64,000 nt of DNA from Leptothermofonsia sichuanensis E412 (GCF_019891175.1 NZ_CP072600.1:1488001-1552000), one strand, 5' to 3'. Positions 1-9,628 are shown, numbered from the stretch's first letter. The notes: generated by a model from the letters alone, not told the origin. Numbers and translations are program-made.

Positions 1-249
1 CTTGGTGGCAAATTTCTCGTGGGATCTGGCATCGTCCGTACTAACACCTAAAACCACGATGTCCTTTCCTTCAAACTCCGGGTAAAAATCACGGAAGTTG
101 CAGGCTTCTTTGGTACAACCGGGGGTGTTGTCCCGGGGATAGAAGTAAAGCACAACCCGTTTACCTTTCAGGTCAGACAGGTTTACGATGTTGCCTTTAG
201 CATCCGGCAGACTGAAATCAGGAGCGCGATCGCCAACTTTAAGAGCCAT
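1..249 (-). CDS. bcp: Thioredoxin-dependent peroxiredoxin (PrxQ/BCP type), C-terminus outside window
   Basis: This is the N-terminal ~83 residues of a peroxiredoxin that would reduce hydroperoxides with electrons from thioredoxin. The start MALKVGDRAPDFSLPD is typical of the BCP/PrxQ group. It is followed by the YPRDNTPGCTKEAC block, in which the first Cys is the peroxidatic residue and the second, five positions later, is the resolving Cys of PrxQ enzymes. The ATG at 247-249 is the only sensible start. The gene runs off the left edge of the window, so the C-terminal half cannot be judged. It lies 111 bp downstream of hisB on the same strand, with no sign that the two are functionally linked. 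Confidence 0.93.
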   Translation of the reverse strand, partial: MALKVGDRAPDFSLPDAKGNIVNLSDLKGKRVVLYFYPRDNTPGCTKEACNFRDFYPEFEGKDIVVLGVSTDDARSHEKFATK

Positions 250-360
250 AAGTACAAGGATGAGGGATGAAGGATGGTTCAAATCCATCCAGGACTGAAC
301 AGGAAATCTTGAAGAGACTCCCATCTGATAGGGTAAAGGTTTCTTAACATACTGTCCAGG

Positions 361-1032
361 TCACAAGATCCCTTTAGAACTGGGGATGGACTGGGCGCGG
401 CGGGGATCGATTTCGACGGCCATGCGGAGCGATCGGGCAAATGCCTTGAAGGTAGCTTCAATGATGTGATGGGAGTTGATGCCATCTAGCTGGCGAAGGT
501 GGAGGGTCATCTGAGCGTGATTCACTATGGCGACAAAAAACTCTCGCACCAGTTGGGTATCGTAGGTGCCCACCCGTTCCGTTGGAATGGTCAACCCATA
601 GGTGAGATGGGGGCGACCGGAGAAGTCAAGCGCTACCTGAATTAAGGCTTCGTCCAGGGGAGCGACGAAGTGACCAAATCGGACAATCCCCTTGCGATCG
701 CCCAGTGCTTGCCCCAACGCCATTCCCAAGGTAATTCCGACATCTTCATTGGTGTGATGATCATCAATTTCGTAATCCCCCTGGGCCTGCACATCCAGGT
801 CAATCAACCCGTGGGAAGCAATCTGATGCAGCATGTGATCGAGAAAGGGAACGCCTGTCTTCGCCATACATTGCCCAGTTCCGTCTAAATTCAGGCTCAC
901 ATGAACATTGGTTTCTCCGGTTTTGCGGCTAACGGAGGCGGTTCGGGCAGGCAGCACCAGGGTTTGAGGCCGGTTGAGGCGGTGCTCTGAAGACTCGGCT
1001 GGCGACTTGGAGCGGGCTTCGCTGGTTTGCAT
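361..1032 (-). CDS. hisB: Imidazoleglycerol-phosphate dehydratase
   Basis: The enzyme dehydrates imidazole glycerol phosphate to imidazole acetol phosphate in histidine biosynthesis. The 223-residue protein carries the family's metal-binding signatures: [13 protein letters not shown] near residue 80, the [10 protein letters not shown] motif near residue 110 and the C-terminal [12 protein letters not shown] motif. The first ~35 residues form a poorly conserved, Ser/Arg-rich extension; the conserved part begins at [13 protein letters not shown], so the true start could lie a little downstream. No phosphatase domain is fused, as is usual outside enterobacteria. It is a single-function gene not in a his operon, which is common in cyanobacteria. 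Confidence 0.95.
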   Translation of the reverse strand: MQTSEARSKSPAESSEHRLNRPQTLVLPARTASVSRKTGETNVHVSLNLDGTGQCMAKTGVPFLDHMLHQIASHGLIDLDVQAQGDYEIDDHHTNEDVGITLGMALGQALGDRKGIVRFGHFVAPLDEALIQVALDFSGRPHLTYGLTIPTERVGTYDTQLVREFFVAIVNHAQMTLHLRQLDGINSHHIIEATFKAFARSLRMAVEIDPRRAQSIPSSKGIL

Positions 1033-1353
1033 GGCATCTATTGGTGTTTCTCAATTGAGCAATGTACAGGAATGTAAGGTACATATCAAACACGTCGTCT
1101 CTCTTATTATCCCGGTATTGTGCCTGAACTGGTGGAAAATCATCCGGTATTTTCTGGCACTGGCTCAACCAAAACGACAATGGCACATAGTCAGGAATCC
1201 CTCTGAAAGCATAGAAGGAGGTAAAAATTAAATGCTGCGATTACCACCTTTGAAAGATGGAAAAATAAACGCCGGTCTTTAATCTAAAAGTATGGTTGGC
1301 AACTCAATCATGTCCAACTCCATACAAAATTTTCTGACAAACGGAGCAAAGCA
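1033..1353. other. Divergent intergenic region hisB / CsbD-like gene
   Basis: These 321 bases separate two divergently transcribed genes and must hold both promoters. Short open frames here are overlapping shadows without family resemblance. A GGAG at about 1341 gives the CsbD-like gene a plausible ribosome binding site. I see no strong sigma-70 hexamer pair and no repeat. Confidence 0.4.
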
Positions 1354-1542
1354 ATGAGTTTAGAAGAAAGAGCAAAAGCAACCGCCAAGAATGTTGAAGG
1401 GAAAGTTCAGGAAGCGATCGGAAATATAACTGGCGATCCCAAAGATCAAATTGAAGGAAAATTGAAACAGGCTGAAGCCTCTGCCCGTCATGGCAAAGAG
1501 GATATCAAAGACGATGTTCAGCGGAACATTGACAGAGCATAA
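1354..1542 (+). CDS. CsbD-like small stress protein
   Basis: A 62-residue, highly charged, hydrophilic protein of the CsbD family. Members are induced by general stress in many bacteria, but their biochemical role is not settled. The family pattern is clear: a Lys/Ala/Glu-rich helix (KATAKNVEGKVQEAIGNITGDP) followed by the DQIEGKLKQAEASARHG repeat-like segment. Length matches the family (about 60-70 residues). The ATG has a GGAG sequence about 8 bases upstream. A strong hairpin terminator follows 27 bp after the stop, so this is most likely a monocistronic transcript, which fits a stress-regulated gene. Confidence 0.88.
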   Translation: MSLEERAKATAKNVEGKVQEAIGNITGDPKDQIEGKLKQAEASARHGKEDIKDDVQRNIDRA

Positions 1543-1568
1543 TCATCATCTCTCCTAATTTTTTTCAG

Positions 1569-1598
1569 CCCCTTTTCTGTATTCAGAAGAGGGGTTTT
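1569..1598 (+). terminator. Rho-independent terminator of the CsbD-like gene
   Basis: CCCCTTTTCTG at 1569-1579 pairs with CAGAAGAGGGG at 1584-1594 (11 bp with one G-T pair, loop of 4) and is followed directly by TTTTG. It lies 27 bp after the stop codon. Confidence 0.75.
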
Positions 1599-1680
1599 GT
1601 TTGGGATCATTTCAATAGAGTTGAGAGGTTGTTTGAATCCTTTCTCACAAAGCTGCTTCCGCTCTAACGGATTCCAGGAC

Positions 1681-1765
1681 AAATGGAACCGACGTAAGGG
1701 GCTCCAGATCTCCAACTTTTCTAAGAAGTTGGAGATCTGACTCAGCGATCGCAATTCAATTCAGA
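1681..1765 (+). repeat. Degenerate copy of the 92-bp MITE-like repeat
   Basis: The central hairpin AGATCTCCAACTT...AAGTTGGAGATCT is well preserved. The left side (AATGGAACCGACGTAAGGGG) resembles the end of the better copies at 40092-40183 and 47833-47924. The right end is worn and no target duplication is visible. It sits in the otherwise gene-free interval 1543-1879, which also holds the CsbD terminator. Confidence 0.6.
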
Positions 1766-1879
1766 ACAGCGATCAAACCCGAATGGATTGTTTTGATCAC
1801 CGTTTTTTTAGTAGGATGCTGTTCAACGATTTAAACCTGCATCCTGAAACCCCCAACCTGAACTAGCAACCTTAAACCC

Positions 1880-2989
1880 GTGACTCAACGTTCTGACAGT
1901 TCTCATATAAAAACGTCTGTTGGTTCCTCAGAGAGTTCCTCAGAGGATTCAGCCCTGTGGTCTGGTCTACTGCAACAATTATTGGATCGCCAATCCCTTT
2001 CCCAGGAGCAGGCATCAGACCTGATGCAGGGCTGGTTGAGCGAAAGGGTGCCGCTCGTCCTTTCAGGAGCTATCCTGGCGGCACTTCAGGCAAAGGGGGT
2101 ATCGGCCAATGAGCTGGCAGGGATGGCGCGAGTTTTGCAGGCACAGGCGGCTGCCCTGCCCACCCCCCACACGCCGCCCCCCACGCCTTTAATTGACACC
2201 TGCGGGACAGGCGGTGATGGGGCTGGAACGTTTAATATTTCAACGGCAGTTGCTTTTGTTGCCGCTGCTGCTGGAATTCCTGTTGCCAAGCACGGAAATC
2301 GCTCTGCTTCCAGTCGAGTAGGGTCTGCGGACGTGCTGGAGGCACTGGGCGTTAACTTATCGGCTCCTCCCGAAAAGATTCAGGCAGCAGTTCAGACAGT
2401 TGGCATTACATTTTTGTTTGCACCGGGCTGGCATCCAGCAATGAAAGCGGTTGCGCCCCTGCGACGGACGTTGAAAGTGCGGACGGTGTTTAATCTACTG
2501 GGTCCGCTGGTCAACCCGATGCGTCCTACAGGACAGGTGATTGGAGTGTGTGATCAGAACCTGGTGGAAACCATTGCCCAGGCGTTGAACCAACTGGGAA
2601 CCAGACGGGCGATCGTCCTGTATGGTCGAGAGCGCCTGGATGAAGCTGGACTGGGCGATTGGACAGATCTGGCTGTTCTGTCTGATCAACAGGTTCACCG
2701 GACCAGTATCCACCCCGGTGAGTTGGGACTGGCGTCTGCCCCGCTGAGTGCGATCGCCGGTGGTGATCTCCAGCAAAACGCCGAAATTCTGAAATCGGTC
2801 CTTCAGGGGGGGGGCACCCAGGCCCAACAACATGTGGTTGCCCTCAATGCCGCCCTTGCTCTGCACGTGGGGGAAGCTGTTACCCAGGTAGAGGATTCCT
2901 ACGCCGCTGGAATTTCACTAGCAAAGGAGATTTTGCGCAGCGGTGCCGCCTGGGAGAAACTGGAACAGTTAGTCAGGTTTTTGGCGTGA
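1880..2989 (+). CDS. trpD: Anthranilate phosphoribosyltransferase
   Basis: The enzyme transfers phosphoribosyl from PRPP to anthranilate, the second committed step of tryptophan synthesis. Family motifs are plain: the GTGGDG PRPP-binding loop near residue 112, the [21 protein letters not shown] block, and the [21 protein letters not shown] and [10 protein letters not shown] segments. It is 369 residues long, slightly more than the usual 335-350 because of a Ser-rich N-terminal extension of about 25 residues. The chosen start is GTG at 1880; a later start is possible, but no ATG precedes the conserved [12 protein letters not shown] helix. No other trp gene is nearby, in keeping with scattered trp genes in cyanobacteria. 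Confidence 0.95.
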   Translation: MTQRSDSSHIKTSVGSSESSSEDSALWSGLLQQLLDRQSLSQEQASDLMQGWLSERVPLVLSGAILAALQAKGVSANELAGMARVLQAQAAALPTPHTPPPTPLIDTCGTGGDGAGTFNISTAVAFVAAAAGIPVAKHGNRSASSRVGSADVLEALGVNLSAPPEKIQAAVQTVGITFLFAPGWHPAMKAVAPLRRTLKVRTVFNLLGPLVNPMRPTGQVIGVCDQNLVETIAQALNQLGTRRAIVLYGRERLDEAGLGDWTDLAVLSDQQVHRTSIHPGELGLASAPLSAIAGGDLQQNAEILKSVLQGGGTQAQQHVVALNAALALHVGEAVTQVEDSYAAGISLAKEILRSGAAWEKLEQLVRFLA

Positions 2990-3084
2990 AGCGGGCACCA
3001 ATCTGTTCATGCCTGACTCTGCGCCTGAGTGAGGTCGTGCCATAATAAGGCGTCTCTTGCTTGTAATATTCTTTCGCGAGATCT

Positions 3085-4254
3085 ATGGCAGTCTCTTCTA
3101 CTCAGCCAGCGCTGCTGGTGTTAGCCGATGGTACCTCTTACCAGGGCTGGTCGTTTGGAGCGACCGGCACTGCAATTGGGGAGGTTGTTTTCAATACGGG
3201 CATGACGGGTTATCAGGAAGTGTTGACTGACCCAAGCTATTGTGGGCAGATCGTTACTTTCACCTATCCAGAGTTAGGCAATACTGGCGTCAACCCGGAG
3301 GATGAGGAGTCGAGCCGTCCTCAGGTGCGGGGGGCGATCGCCCGCAACATTTGCCCTAAACCCAGTAACTGGCGTTCGACCCAGTCTCTGCCTGACTATT
3401 TAAAGCAGCACAACATTCTGGCCATTTATGGGATTGACACCCGTGCTTTGACCCGCAAGCTCCGGTCCGTTGGAGCCATGAACGGTGCAATTTCCACTGA
3501 AATTCTTGACCCGGCAGAATTGCTGGAACGGGTGCAGGATGCTCCCAGCATGGCAGGGCTTAATCTGGTTCGGGAAGTGACGACCGCAGAGGTTTACGAA
3601 TGGGCGGAGAACACCCCCCCTGAATGGAACTATGGTTCTGTAAAAACCACTGCCCCGGAAGAGCCACTCACGGTAGTTGCGATCGACTTTGGGATTAAGC
3701 GCAATATCCTCCGTCGGCTTGCCAGCTATGGCTGCCGGGTGATTGTTGTTCCAGCGAATACGCCCCCTGAAGAAATTCTGAAATACAACCCGGATGGTAT
3801 TTTTCTGTCGAATGGACCGGGTGACCCTGCGGCCAATGTCGAAGGAATTCAAACCACTAAAGCATTGCTGGAAGCGCAGAAACCCATGTTTGGCATCTGT
3901 ATGGGGCACCAGATTCTGGGGCTTTCCCTGGGCGGCGAAACCTTTAAGCTCAAATTTGGGCATCGCGGGCTGAACCAACCCTGCGGGCTGAGTCAAAAGG
4001 TTGAAATTACCAGTCAGAACCACGGTTTTGCGATTGCGGCTGAATCGCTCCCGGATGCCAGCGTCGAAATCAGCCATCTCAATTTGAACGATCGCACGGT
4101 TGCCGGTCTACGGCACAAATCCCTGCCCCTGTTTTCGGTCCAGTACCACCCGGAAGCCAGCCCCGGTCCCCATGACGCTGACTATCTGTTTGAACAGTTT
4201 GTTGAAACGATGCGTCAGGCGCGAAAACAGGCTGAAGGGAAACTGGCAGGCTGA
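3085..4254 (+). CDS. carA: Carbamoyl-phosphate synthase small (glutaminase) subunit
   Basis: CarA hydrolyses glutamine and delivers ammonia to CarB for carbamoyl phosphate, feeding arginine and pyrimidine synthesis. The N-terminal CPSase domain opens with [17 protein letters not shown] and contains the [20 protein letters not shown] motif. The class I amidotransferase domain follows from about residue 200 with FLSNGPGDP, the nucleophile elbow [11 protein letters not shown] (catalytic Cys) and the His/Glu pair in [12 protein letters not shown]. At 389 residues it is full length. It is transcribed in the same direction as trpD, 95 bp downstream; carB is not in the window. Confidence 0.96.
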   Translation: MAVSSTQPALLVLADGTSYQGWSFGATGTAIGEVVFNTGMTGYQEVLTDPSYCGQIVTFTYPELGNTGVNPEDEESSRPQVRGAIARNICPKPSNWRSTQSLPDYLKQHNILAIYGIDTRALTRKLRSVGAMNGAISTEILDPAELLERVQDAPSMAGLNLVREVTTAEVYEWAENTPPEWNYGSVKTTAPEEPLTVVAIDFGIKRNILRRLASYGCRVIVVPANTPPEEILKYNPDGIFLSNGPGDPAANVEGIQTTKALLEAQKPMFGICMGHQILGLSLGGETFKLKFGHRGLNQPCGLSQKVEITSQNHGFAIAAESLPDASVEISHLNLNDRTVAGLRHKSLPLFSVQYHPEASPGPHDADYLFEQFVETMRQARKQAEGKLAG

Positions 4255-4439
4255 GGGAGTCCGACTGAGGGAAAACGCTCATCCTCCATCTTTTATCGTT
4301 AATCCTTCTTATACGACCAATTCTTCGCTAAGATATTGGAACTTCAGCACCATTCCTGGTAGCAAATTGTTCGACCGGGGTGTATACTGAGGCTTCGAAT
4401 TTAGGACTGAAACGCTAGGAGGGTTTTATTCCTGAGCCA

Positions 4440-4796
4440 TTGACCCTGACTGTCAGCTTACGAGGCACGCGCGAAGTCAAGGATAACTACCAGCTATTTC
4501 GCCTCACTGGTCTTCTGGATGCTTTCTCCGAGCCGACCTTTCGCAAGGTGATGGCTAAGTGTGTGGAGGAAGGTCCCAAGCACATCATCCTGGATCTGTC
4601 AAAGATTGATTTTGTGGACAGTTCCGGACTGGGTGCGCTGGTTCAGCTTGCCAAGAAGGCTCAAACGGCTGAAGGGACGTTACAGATTGTGACCAATGCC
4701 CGTGTCACCCAAACGGTGAAACTCGTCCGCCTGGAGCAGTTTCTTGCGTTGCAGAGTTCGGTTGAGGTTGCGATCGACAACATTAAAAAAAGCTGA
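4440..4796 (+). CDS. STAS-domain anti-sigma factor antagonist
   Basis: A single STAS domain of 118 residues like SpoIIAA/RsbV proteins, which bind anti-sigma or switch kinases and are controlled by Ser/Thr phosphorylation. The typical [18 protein letters not shown] segment lies near residues 50-67; the first Ser of DSSG is the usual phosphorylation site. No ATG is available. A TTG at 4440 begins the conserved TLTVSLRG strand, with a clear AGGAGGG at 4417-4423 that is rather far upstream (16 bases); an ATT codon at 4428 is closer to it but less usual. The target sigma system cannot be told from the window, as no kinase or phosphatase is adjacent. Confidence 0.85.
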   Translation: MTLTVSLRGTREVKDNYQLFRLTGLLDAFSEPTFRKVMAKCVEEGPKHIILDLSKIDFVDSSGLGALVQLAKKAQTAEGTLQIVTNARVTQTVKLVRLEQFLALQSSVEVAIDNIKKS

Positions 4797-4836
4797 ATCA
4801 GTTAATCCCACCAGGTGCTTATGTGAGAGTCTGTTT

Positions 4837-5325
4837 GTGAAAAGGGTAGTGATCCAACTGTTTTGCAGTGGTTGCTGTCAACATCTGCTGAGCAGACTTT
4901 TTGCCGCTATGACGGTGGGGATGATTGGGGCGATCGCCCTTTTGAGTTGTCCTCCAGTTCTGGCAAGTCCCGTTGCGGTCATGTCCCAAACGGTTTTTCA
5001 GGCAACAGATTTTCAACTGACTGCCCAGGAGATCCCTATGAGTGCGCCCCGCCTATCGGAAGAGGAACTGAAAAATGCCCTGAGTCAGCTTGAGGGCTGG
5101 AGTGTCAAAGACGGTAAACTCCATCGCCAGTACCAGTTTGGCTCCTTTATTGAAGCCTTTGGATTTATGTCCAGTATGGCATTGGTGGCTGAATCAATGG
5201 GACATCATCCAGAGTGGTTTAATGTCTATAACCGGGTCACCATCGACCTGACAACCCACGATTCAGGTGGCATTACCCAGAAGGATGTTGATTTTGCTAA
5301 GAAAGCCAATGAACTAGCCAGATAA
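4837..5325 (+). CDS. Pterin-4a-carbinolamine dehydratase with N-terminal export-like segment
   Basis: The C-terminal ~95 residues form a complete 4a-hydroxytetrahydrobiopterin dehydratase domain, with the catalytic-region motif GHHPEW, then [17 protein letters not shown] and the closing [12 protein letters not shown]. Such enzymes recycle oxidised pterin cofactors. Upstream of the domain is a ~60-residue stretch with a basic start (VKRVV), a hydrophobic core ([19 protein letters not shown]) and a possible signal-peptidase site (VLA-SP), or a weak lipobox at LLSC. GTG at 4837 gives this layout. An internal ATG at 5038 ([11 protein letters not shown]) would make an ordinary cytosolic enzyme. 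The reading frame continues back into the STAS gene, but that part is not needed. Confidence 0.82.
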   Translation: MKRVVIQLFCSGCCQHLLSRLFAAMTVGMIGAIALLSCPPVLASPVAVMSQTVFQATDFQLTAQEIPMSAPRLSEEELKNALSQLEGWSVKDGKLHRQYQFGSFIEAFGFMSSMALVAESMGHHPEWFNVYNRVTIDLTTHDSGGITQKDVDFAKKANELAR

Positions 5326-5367
5326 CTGGTTCGTCAAGTAACGGTTCAGGCTGAATTTCTGCCTTCA

Positions 5368-6588
5368 ATGTTGCCAACCCATCTTTTAATCCATCGCTAC
5401 AACGGGGAAGAAATTGTTCCCAGGCGGTTGGCGCTGAGCCAGGAAAACCTGACTATGGCAGCAGGCTTGATCCATCTGTTTCAAAATGCAAAGGGTCATC
5501 CCCGTTGGGAACTGAACCACCAGTTGCAGGAGTTGGAGGGGGAAAGTACTGACTATCGGGTGAAGCGGGGACTGGCTCATTTACTGAATAGTGACGCCTT
5601 CAGCCAGTTTGAGACGATCAGTCCCCTCCACCCGCCCGATTTACGCCAGCGTCTGTTTGCCTGTGCTGCCCGGGCAGCCCCCAGTGTCCAGTCCACCCAG
5701 ATCACTCTGCAACGGGTGGCCGATAGTCTGACCCAGGAGCTTGGTCAGGAAATTCTCCCAGAACAGGTACGCACTGGCTTATATGCAGACCTGCCAGATA
5801 ACCAGGTTTTAACCCATTTTGAAACCCCAACCCCAGACGCTCTCTTGCACCGCTATAACCTGTCTCAGGTGCAAGGTGTGTTTTATCGTGCCAGCCATGT
5901 GACGCTGAATGCTCATCGTAATGATCCGGGCGAATATAAGCTCCTGTTTCGCTACATGAAGCTATTTAACCTCATGACCTACATCGAAGGGGATGCCGAC
6001 CACGGCTTTACCCTGACGATCGACGGTCCAACCAGTTTGTTTAAGCCCAATACCCACTATGGCTTAAAGCTGGCGATGCTGCTGCCAGCGCTGCTCCATG
6101 TCACAAAATGGAACCTGACCGCCGTGCTTCAACTGAAAGCTCCCTATTCAGGCACCCGGCGCACTGGACGCTTTACCCTCCACTCTGACTGTGGGCTGGT
6201 GACCCACTACCCCCCCGGCAAAACCTACGACAGTATGCTGGAAGCTGGCTTCGTTGAACGCTGGGCAAAAACCAGAACTGTCTGGCGTCTGGAACGAGAA
6301 GTGGACTTGATCCCGATTCCTGGCAGTGTGATGATTCCTGATTTTCGCCTGGTTCATCCCGATGGACGGACCTTTCTGCTGGAGATTGTGGGTTACTGGC
6401 GTCCAGAGTATCTGAAGAAAAAGTTTTCCCAGGTGCGCCAGGCAGCACGAAACGACCTGATTCTGGCGATTTCGGAACGGCTTAATCTGGAAAAAGCAGG
6501 GGTTCGTTTTAGTGACACCCCTGCCAGAGTGGTCTGGTTTAAGGACCAGTTGACGCCTAAAGCGGTGCTGGGTGTGTTGGAGGGTTGA
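5368..6588 (+). CDS. DUF790 family protein, Bax1-like nuclease
   Basis: A 406-residue DUF790 protein. In archaea the family includes Bax1, a structure-specific endonuclease that partners the XPB helicase. The N-terminal part (MLPTHLLIHRYNGEEIVPRRL) and the central FYRASHVTLNAHRNDPGEYKLLFRYMKLF segment fit the family. Near the C-terminus an IPDFRLVHPDGRTFLLEIVGYW stretch followed by KKKFSQV gives a PD-(D/E)xK-like arrangement (Asp, then Glu in LEIVGYW, then Lys), the likely nuclease site. The gene ends 67 bp before an SNF2 helicase gene on the same strand; no XPB-type helicase is in the window. A role in DNA repair or processing is inferred from the family. Confidence 0.82.
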   Translation: MLPTHLLIHRYNGEEIVPRRLALSQENLTMAAGLIHLFQNAKGHPRWELNHQLQELEGESTDYRVKRGLAHLLNSDAFSQFETISPLHPPDLRQRLFACAARAAPSVQSTQITLQRVADSLTQELGQEILPEQVRTGLYADLPDNQVLTHFETPTPDALLHRYNLSQVQGVFYRASHVTLNAHRNDPGEYKLLFRYMKLFNLMTYIEGDADHGFTLTIDGPTSLFKPNTHYGLKLAMLLPALLHVTKWNLTAVLQLKAPYSGTRRTGRFTLHSDCGLVTHYPPGKTYDSMLEAGFVERWAKTRTVWRLEREVDLIPIPGSVMIPDFRLVHPDGRTFLLEIVGYWRPEYLKKKFSQVRQAARNDLILAISERLNLEKAGVRFSDTPARVVWFKDQLTPKAVLGVLEG

Positions 6589-6655
6589 CGGATAGGGGAG
6601 GCGATCGCTTACCAGGTTTCTGCCTGTGCTTGCAATGAGAGGTAGATGAACTACG

Positions 6656-9628
6656 ATGGCTAGGCTTGAGGATCTTACCCGTGGCAGGTCCGTCAAAGGC
6701 ATCCTGCCCAATCACACCGTCACCATCATTGATGCGAAGTGGCATGGGAGTGACGTGGTTGAGCTGACCTATAAGGATACTGACGGACAACCTTATACGG
6801 AGATTCTGTTTCGCGATCGCGAACCCACCCTGGAAATTGTCACCGAAGAACAACCGGGTCGCTTTGATGGGGATGGAGCATTGCTGCGGCTGGTGTCCGA
6901 AGCCCATCGCATTCGGCTGGCGTACTTATTTGATCCGCTGCTGGCGGTGCATACCTCGTTGGTGGAACCCCTGCCCCACCAGATCACAGCGGTGTATGGC
7001 GAGATGCTGACCCGTCAGCCCCTGCGGTTTCTCCTGGCAGATGATCCGGGAGCCGGAAAAACCATCATGGCGGGATTGTTTATCCGGGAATTGCTGATTC
7101 GGGGGGACTTACAACGGTGCCTGATCGTCTGTCCGGGGAGTCTGGCGGTGCAGTGGCAGGATGAGCTGTTTCACAAGTTTCATCTGCCCTTTGAGATTCT
7201 GACCAATGACCGGATTGAGGCGGCCCGGACGGGCAATGTCTTGATGGAGATGCCGCTGGTGATTGCGCGGTTGGACAAGCTCAGTCGGGATGAGCGCCTG
7301 CAAGTGAAGTTAGGGCAAACCGATTGGGATCTGGTGGTGGTGGATGAGGCGCATAAACTATCGGCTTCATTTTTTGGCGGTGAAGTTAAGGAAACCCGGC
7401 GTTATAAGTTGGGGAAGATGCTGTCAAGGCTGACGCGCCATTTCTTGTTAATGACGGCGACGCCCCACAATGGTAAGGAGGAAGATTTTCAGTTATTTCT
7501 GGCGCTGCTGGATGGCGATCGCTTTGAGGGGCGCTTCCGGGATGGGGTACATACCTGTGATGCATCGGATTTGATGCGGCGATTGGTGAAGGAGGATCTG
7601 CTGAAGTTTGACGGCAAACCCCTGTTTCCAGAGCGGCGGGCACATACGGTGCAGTATGCCCTGTCGGAGTTGGAGGCAGGGCTGTATGGGCGGGTGACGG
7701 ACTATGTGCGGGAGGAGTTTAATCGGGCGGAGGCCCTGGCAAATGAAGGGCGCAAGGGGACGGTAGGGTTTGCGTTGACCATTTTGCAGCGGCGGTTAGC
7801 CTCGTCACCGGAGGCGATTTATCAGTCGTTGCGGCGAAGAAGGGAGCGGTTGGAGAAACGGCTTCAGGAGCAAGAACTGTGGAAAAGGGGAGGAGAGAGT
7901 ATAGAGAAAATAGGAGAGAGTATGGGAGGAGAGAGTATAGAGAAAATAGGAGAGAGTGAAGGGGCTTTTCTCAATACCCAAATCGCTTTTCTCTCGCCTC
8001 TGATTGACCTAGAGGATTGGGACGATGATTTTGAGGATTCCTCTAGTCATGAGCGTGAGGCAAGAGAAGCAGAGGTGGTGGATCTGGCGACGGCGGCGCG
8101 AACGATCGCTGAACTACAAGCCGAGATTGACCGACTCCGTGAACTGGAAAATTTAGCTTTGCGGGTGCGGCGGAGTGGGTGCGATCGCAAGTGGGAGAAG
8201 TTATCGAAGCTGTTGCAAACATTGTTATTAGGGGAGAGAAAAGAGGAAAGAGAAGTGAGGAAAGACGACTCTCACTCCTCACTCCTCCATCCTCACTCCT
8301 CCCCTCCCCCTCACTCCTCCCCTCCCCCTCACTCCTCACTCCTCACTCCTAAACTCGTCATCTTTACTGAACATCGGGACACGCTGAACTATCTGGTTGA
8401 TCAAATTACGACCCTGCTGGGACGACCGGAGGCGGTGGTGACGATTCACGGGGGGATGGGTCGGGAGGAGCGCAAGCGGGCGGAGGAGGCGTTTAAGCAG
8501 GATGTTACGGTGCAGGTGTTGATCGCAACGGATGCGGCGGGGGAGGGGATTAACCTGCAACGGGCGCATTTGATGGTGAACTATGATCTGCCCTGGAACC
8601 CGAATCGACTGGAGCAACGGTTTGGGCGAATCCACCGGATTGGTCAGACGGAGGTTTGTCACCTTTGGAATTTGGTGGCGGCGGGGACCCGTGAGGGGGA
8701 GGTGTATCTGGCGCTGCTCAAGAAGTTGGAGATTGAGCAAAAGGCCCTCGGCGGCCAGGTATTTGATGTGTTGGGCAAAGCCATTGCCGGTAAGGAACTG
8801 CGAGAACTGCTGATTGAAGCAATTCGCTATGGCGATCGCCCTGATGTCAAAGCCAAGCTCAATCAAGTGGTGAGCGATCGCCTGGACCACCGTCGGTTGC
8901 AAGAGTTGCTGGAGGAACGCGCCCTGGCACGGGACTCAATGGATGTAACGAAGGTGCAGCAGATCCGCCAGGAGATGGAACGCGCCGAAGCCCGCAAACT
9001 TCAGCCCCATTTCATTGCCTCTTTTTTCCTGGAAGCCTTCCAGCGCCTGGGCGGCACGATTCGGCAGCGGGAATCCAAACGCTATGAGATTACCCATGTG
9101 CCAGCAGCGATTCGGAGTCATGACCGGGGGATGGGTCGCGGCGAACTGATTTTGCGGCGATACGAGCGTATTTGTTTTGAGAAAGACCTGATCAGTGTGC
9201 CTGGCAAACCGCTAGCGGCTTTCATCTGTCCAGGCCATCCTCTCTTGGATGCCGTGCTTGACTTAACCTTAGAGCGGTATCGGGATGTGCTGCGGCAGGG
9301 AGCCATTCTGGTAGATGAGAACGATCCGGGAGAAGAAGTCCGTGCGCTGGTGTATTTAGAGCACGCGATTCAGGATGCCCGCACCGAACGAGATGGGCGG
9401 CGGCGGGTGGTATCGCGGCGGATGCAGTATGTGGAGATGGGGGTGGGGAGGAGTGAGGATGGAGGAGTGAGGATGGAGAAGGGAGGAGTGAGGATGGAGA
9501 AGGGAAGAGTGAGAAGGAAGATTTATTACTCACTTCTCATTCCTCTTTTCTCACTTCTCATTCCCCTTTTCTCACTTCTCATTCCTCTTTCCTCTCTCCT
9601 CAAAACGCAGGGTATGCGCCGTATCTAG
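6656..9628 (+). CDS. SNF2/HepA-family helicase, N-terminal and motor part of a frameshifted gene
   Basis: A DNA-dependent ATPase of the SNF2 superfamily of the type found in phage-defence and restriction loci. Walker A is DDPGAGKTIMAGL (residue ~128), the DEAH box is VVVDEAHKL (~227), motif III is LLMTATPHNG (~267), and the C-terminal RecA lobe ends with NRLEQRFGRIHRIGQ (~650). The motor is complete. The gene has acquired repeat-coded segments: a tandem GGESIEKIGES block (7876-7962), a Ser/Pro/His stretch (8233-8350), and a third insert at 9430-9603 that throws the frame, so the protein ends in IPLFSLL-type junk. The missing C-terminus continues in another frame from 9604. A truncated but active motor is possible. 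Confidence 0.85.
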   Translation: MARLEDLTRGRSVKGILPNHTVTIIDAKWHGSDVVELTYKDTDGQPYTEILFRDREPTLEIVTEEQPGRFDGDGALLRLVSEAHRIRLAYLFDPLLAVHTSLVEPLPHQITAVYGEMLTRQPLRFLLADDPGAGKTIMAGLFIRELLIRGDLQRCLIVCPGSLAVQWQDELFHKFHLPFEILTNDRIEAARTGNVLMEMPLVIARLDKLSRDERLQVKLGQTDWDLVVVDEAHKLSASFFGGEVKETRRYKLGKMLSRLTRHFLLMTATPHNGKEEDFQLFLALLDGDRFEGRFRDGVHTCDASDLMRRLVKEDLLKFDGKPLFPERRAHTVQYALSELEAGLYGRVTDYVREEFNRAEALANEGRKGTVGFALTILQRRLASSPEAIYQSLRRRRERLEKRLQEQELWKRGGESIEKIGESMGGESIEKIGESEGAFLNTQIAFLSPLIDLEDWDDDFEDSSSHEREAREAEVVDLATAARTIAELQAEIDRLRELENLALRVRRSGCDRKWEKLSKLLQTLLLGERKEEREVRKDDSHSSLLHPHSSPPPHSSPPPHSSLLTPKLVIFTEHRDTLNYLVDQITTLLGRPEAVVTIHGGMGREERKRAEEAFKQDVTVQVLIATDAAGEGINLQRAHLMVNYDLPWNPNRLEQRFGRIHRIGQTEVCHLWNLVAAGTREGEVYLALLKKLEIEQKALGGQVFDVLGKAIAGKELRELLIEAIRYGDRPDVKAKLNQVVSDRLDHRRLQELLEERALARDSMDVTKVQQIRQEMERAEARKLQPHFIASFFLEAFQRLGGTIRQRESKRYEITHVPAAIRSHDRGMGRGELILRRYERICFEKDLISVPGKPLAAFICPGHPLLDAVLDLTLERYRDVLRQGAILVDENDPGEEVRALVYLEHAIQDARTERDGRRRVVSRRMQYVEMGVGRSEDGGVRMEKGGVRMEKGRVRRKIYYSLLIPLFSLLIPLFSLLIPLSSLLKTQGMRRI
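7876..7962 (+). repeat. In-frame purine-rich tandem repeat in the helicase gene
   Basis: Two near-identical copies of a ~40-base purine-rich unit (GGAGGAGAGAGTATAGAGAA core) encode two GGESIEKIGES peptides. The segment lies between the helix following LQEQELWK and the next conserved part and keeps the frame. It looks like an added low-complexity insert, not part of the helicase fold. Confidence 0.7.
8233..8350 (+). repeat. In-frame purine arm / pyrimidine arm insert in the helicase gene
   Basis: A GA-rich stretch (GAAGTGAGGAAAGACG) is followed by repeated CTCACTCCTC units, so the two arms are imperfect inverted repeats. The insert encodes a DSHSSLLHPHSSPPP-like tract just before the conserved LVIFTEHRDTL motif of the second RecA lobe. 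The frame is kept. Confidence 0.75.
9430..9603 (+). repeat. Frame-breaking purine/pyrimidine inverted-repeat insert
   Basis: Three GAGTGAGGATGGAG-type units are followed by four CTCACTTCTCATTCC-type units, which together could fold into one long hairpin. The helicase frame ends 25 bases after the insert, while the native helicase sequence resumes at once (NAGYAPYLDYRP) in the next frame. The insert is therefore the cause of the gene split. Confidence 0.8.

Noticed and set aside
4366-4390. TATACT as a promoter -10 for the STAS gene
   Set aside because: No acceptable -35 at 16-18 bases; too weak to list as a feature.
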